6,456 bases of DNA. Origin: Candidatus Delongbacteria bacterium (GTDB lineage Bacteria; UBA4055). Where the stretch lies: positions 1 through 6,456 of the forward strand of contig WTAK01000030.1 of assembly GCA_013139625.1 (NCBI GenBank), written 5' to 3'. Made by a program: the position numbers and the translations under genes. Of the stretch, positions 5,457-6,456 are shown one piece after another. The notes below the pieces were generated by a model, which worked only from the letters and a program-made list of their open reading frames with translations, did not search any database and had not been told where the DNA came from. Positions within the stretch are counted from its first letter, which is position 1; each line of letters opens with the position of its first letter.

Positions 5457-6456
5457 ATGAAAAGTTTTAGAATGAATGATGGGTTTTTCTTAGTACTGCT
5501 ACTATTGCTATCCATTGCGTTTTTAAAATTGATCGGAATATTTATTATTGATATTTTTTTGGCTGTTGTACTGTATATAATATTCAGAAAGCCTTTTACG
5601 TATTTTGTAAAGAAAACCAAGAGCAGAAAAAAAGCCTCTTTTATAACTGTTATAATAGTTTTCCTTGTTGTTGCGATCCCTTTATTTTTCGTTGGGACTA
5701 TGGTTTCTATTGAAGCAACAGATAGCTATCAGAGATTAAAGGCTAATCTTCCGGAATACCAGAAAATGCTTTCAGTTGAATCGGTAAAAGAATATGCATT
5801 AAAAGTACCATTTGTTGGAGAAAAACTAGCTGAACAGGTTAAAGTAATAGATTTTGAGCAAATTAAAGAGATGAGTTCAAAAACCATCATGTCAGTCAGT
5901 ACGTATATCTTTAAATTAATTCAGGCGGTATTTTTTAATATCACTTCATTGCTTATGCATTTATTAATTATACCATTTTTATTGTTCTATTTATTTTATG
6001 ATGGAAAAAAATTAGTTTTAAAGATCCATAGTGTTTCTCCATTCGATAGGAATGATGAAAAGAAAGGGATGAATGAATTAGTTAAAATCACAGACACGAT
6101 AGTAATCTATACGTTCTTAATAGGAGTGGCAGAAGGAATTTACGGTGCTGCACTGCTTTCCATCGTAGGTGTAGGTTCGCCTTTTTTCTGGGGGATTTTA
6201 ATGGTCATACTATCCATGATACCAATTGTTGGAGCAAATACAATTATGATTCCTGCAGCAGCAATTCAGTTCGCTATGGGAAATTATGGGAATGGTTCAA
6301 TATTGCTATTCCTGGGAGCTGGACTGATCATTATCAATCAAAATATTATCAAACCTAAGATTACAGGCGATAGAACGGGGTTGCATCCGGTACTAATGTT
6401 CATTTCAAGCTTGGGTGGGATTGCATGGCTTGGTATAGTTGGTTTCCTTGTAGGAC
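5457..6456 (+). CDS. AI-2E/PerM-family membrane transporter (runs off right edge)
   Basis: The first 333 codons of an inner-membrane protein are present; the family is about 350 residues, so only a short C-terminal part is missing. Hydrophobic segments lie at about 10-24, 25-43, 60-83, 155-181, 218-238, 241-273, 281-295 and 311-333. A long hydrophilic, partly amphipathic stretch (84-150) lies between the third and fourth, the expected family layout. Family signatures are MIPIVGANTIMIPAA (254-268) and NIIKPKITGDRTGLHP (296-311) followed by SSLGGIAWLGIVGFLVG (317-333). Members include TqsA, linked to autoinducer-2 export, and others linked to Na+/H+ exchange or permease functions. The substrate cannot be deduced here, and quorum sensing should not be assumed. 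The gene lies 123 nt after comM with a REP-like hairpin between, so co-transcription is possible but uncertain. Confidence 0.9.
   Translation, partial: MKSFRMNDGFFLVLLLLLSIAFLKLIGIFIIDIFLAVVLYIIFRKPFTYFVKKTKSRKKASFITVIIVFLVVAIPLFFVGTMVSIEATDSYQRLKANLPEYQKMLSVESVKEYALKVPFVGEKLAEQVKVIDFEQIKEMSSKTIMSVSTYIFKLIQAVFFNITSLLMHLLIIPFLLFYLFYDGKKLVLKIHSVSPFDRNDEKKGMNELVKITDTIVIYTFLIGVAEGIYGAALLSIVGVGSPFFWGILMVILSMIPIVGANTIMIPAAAIQFAMGNYGNGSILLFLGAGLIIINQNIIKPKITGDRTGLHPVLMFISSLGGIAWLGIVGFLVG

Noticed and set aside
5429..5620. Minus-strand open frame of 63 codons
   Set aside because: It is antisense to the start of the AI-2E-family gene and has no supporting signals.

Overview
The window looks like an AT-rich chromosomal segment from an uncultured or anaerobic bacterium of the FCB (Fibrobacteres-Chlorobi-Bacteroidetes) neighbourhood. 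Candidatus Cloacimonadota is my best guess. This rests on the style of the secreted GLUG-type repeat protein at the left edge and on a gene mix suited to an amino-acid-metabolising anaerobe. It is inference, not a marker-gene placement.

Left part, minus strand (about 1-2958). Read in the direction of transcription, this is tdh (L-threonine 3-dehydrogenase), then a 47-nt gap holding a 21-nt palindrome, then a monofunctional aspartokinase (lysC type) whose regulatory region looks shortened. About 150 nt further on lies a decayed paralogue of the next gene, and finally a secreted GLUG-repeat protein that runs off the left edge. tdh and lysC are probably co-transcribed. Together they hold the entry enzyme of the aspartate family (which makes threonine and lysine) and an enzyme that degrades threonine.

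Middle (about 2959-3803). A divergent intergenic region carries a REPtron-like unit. This is a 153-aa REP-associated tyrosine transposase (RAYT, HUH/Y1 family) lying between two perfect 27-bp copies of a REP-like sequence in inverted orientation. Each copy has a GTAG tetranucleotide 5' of an 8-bp hairpin, the architecture known for RAYT substrates. A separate hairpin overlapping a perfect TTGACA hexamer lies just upstream of the RAYT gene.

Right part, plus strand (3804-6456). A complete comM/yifB-family AAA+ ATPase gene is followed, directly after its stop codon, by another GTAG-plus-hairpin element with an unrelated stem sequence. After that comes the first 333 codons of an AI-2E/PerM-family membrane protein that runs off the right edge.

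No rRNA, tRNA, CRISPR array, riboswitch or phage gene was recognised. The most noteworthy items are the REPtron with its perfectly matched inverted ends, the second GTAG-hairpin type, the pseudogene fossil beside its living paralogue, and the reduced ACT region of the aspartokinase.
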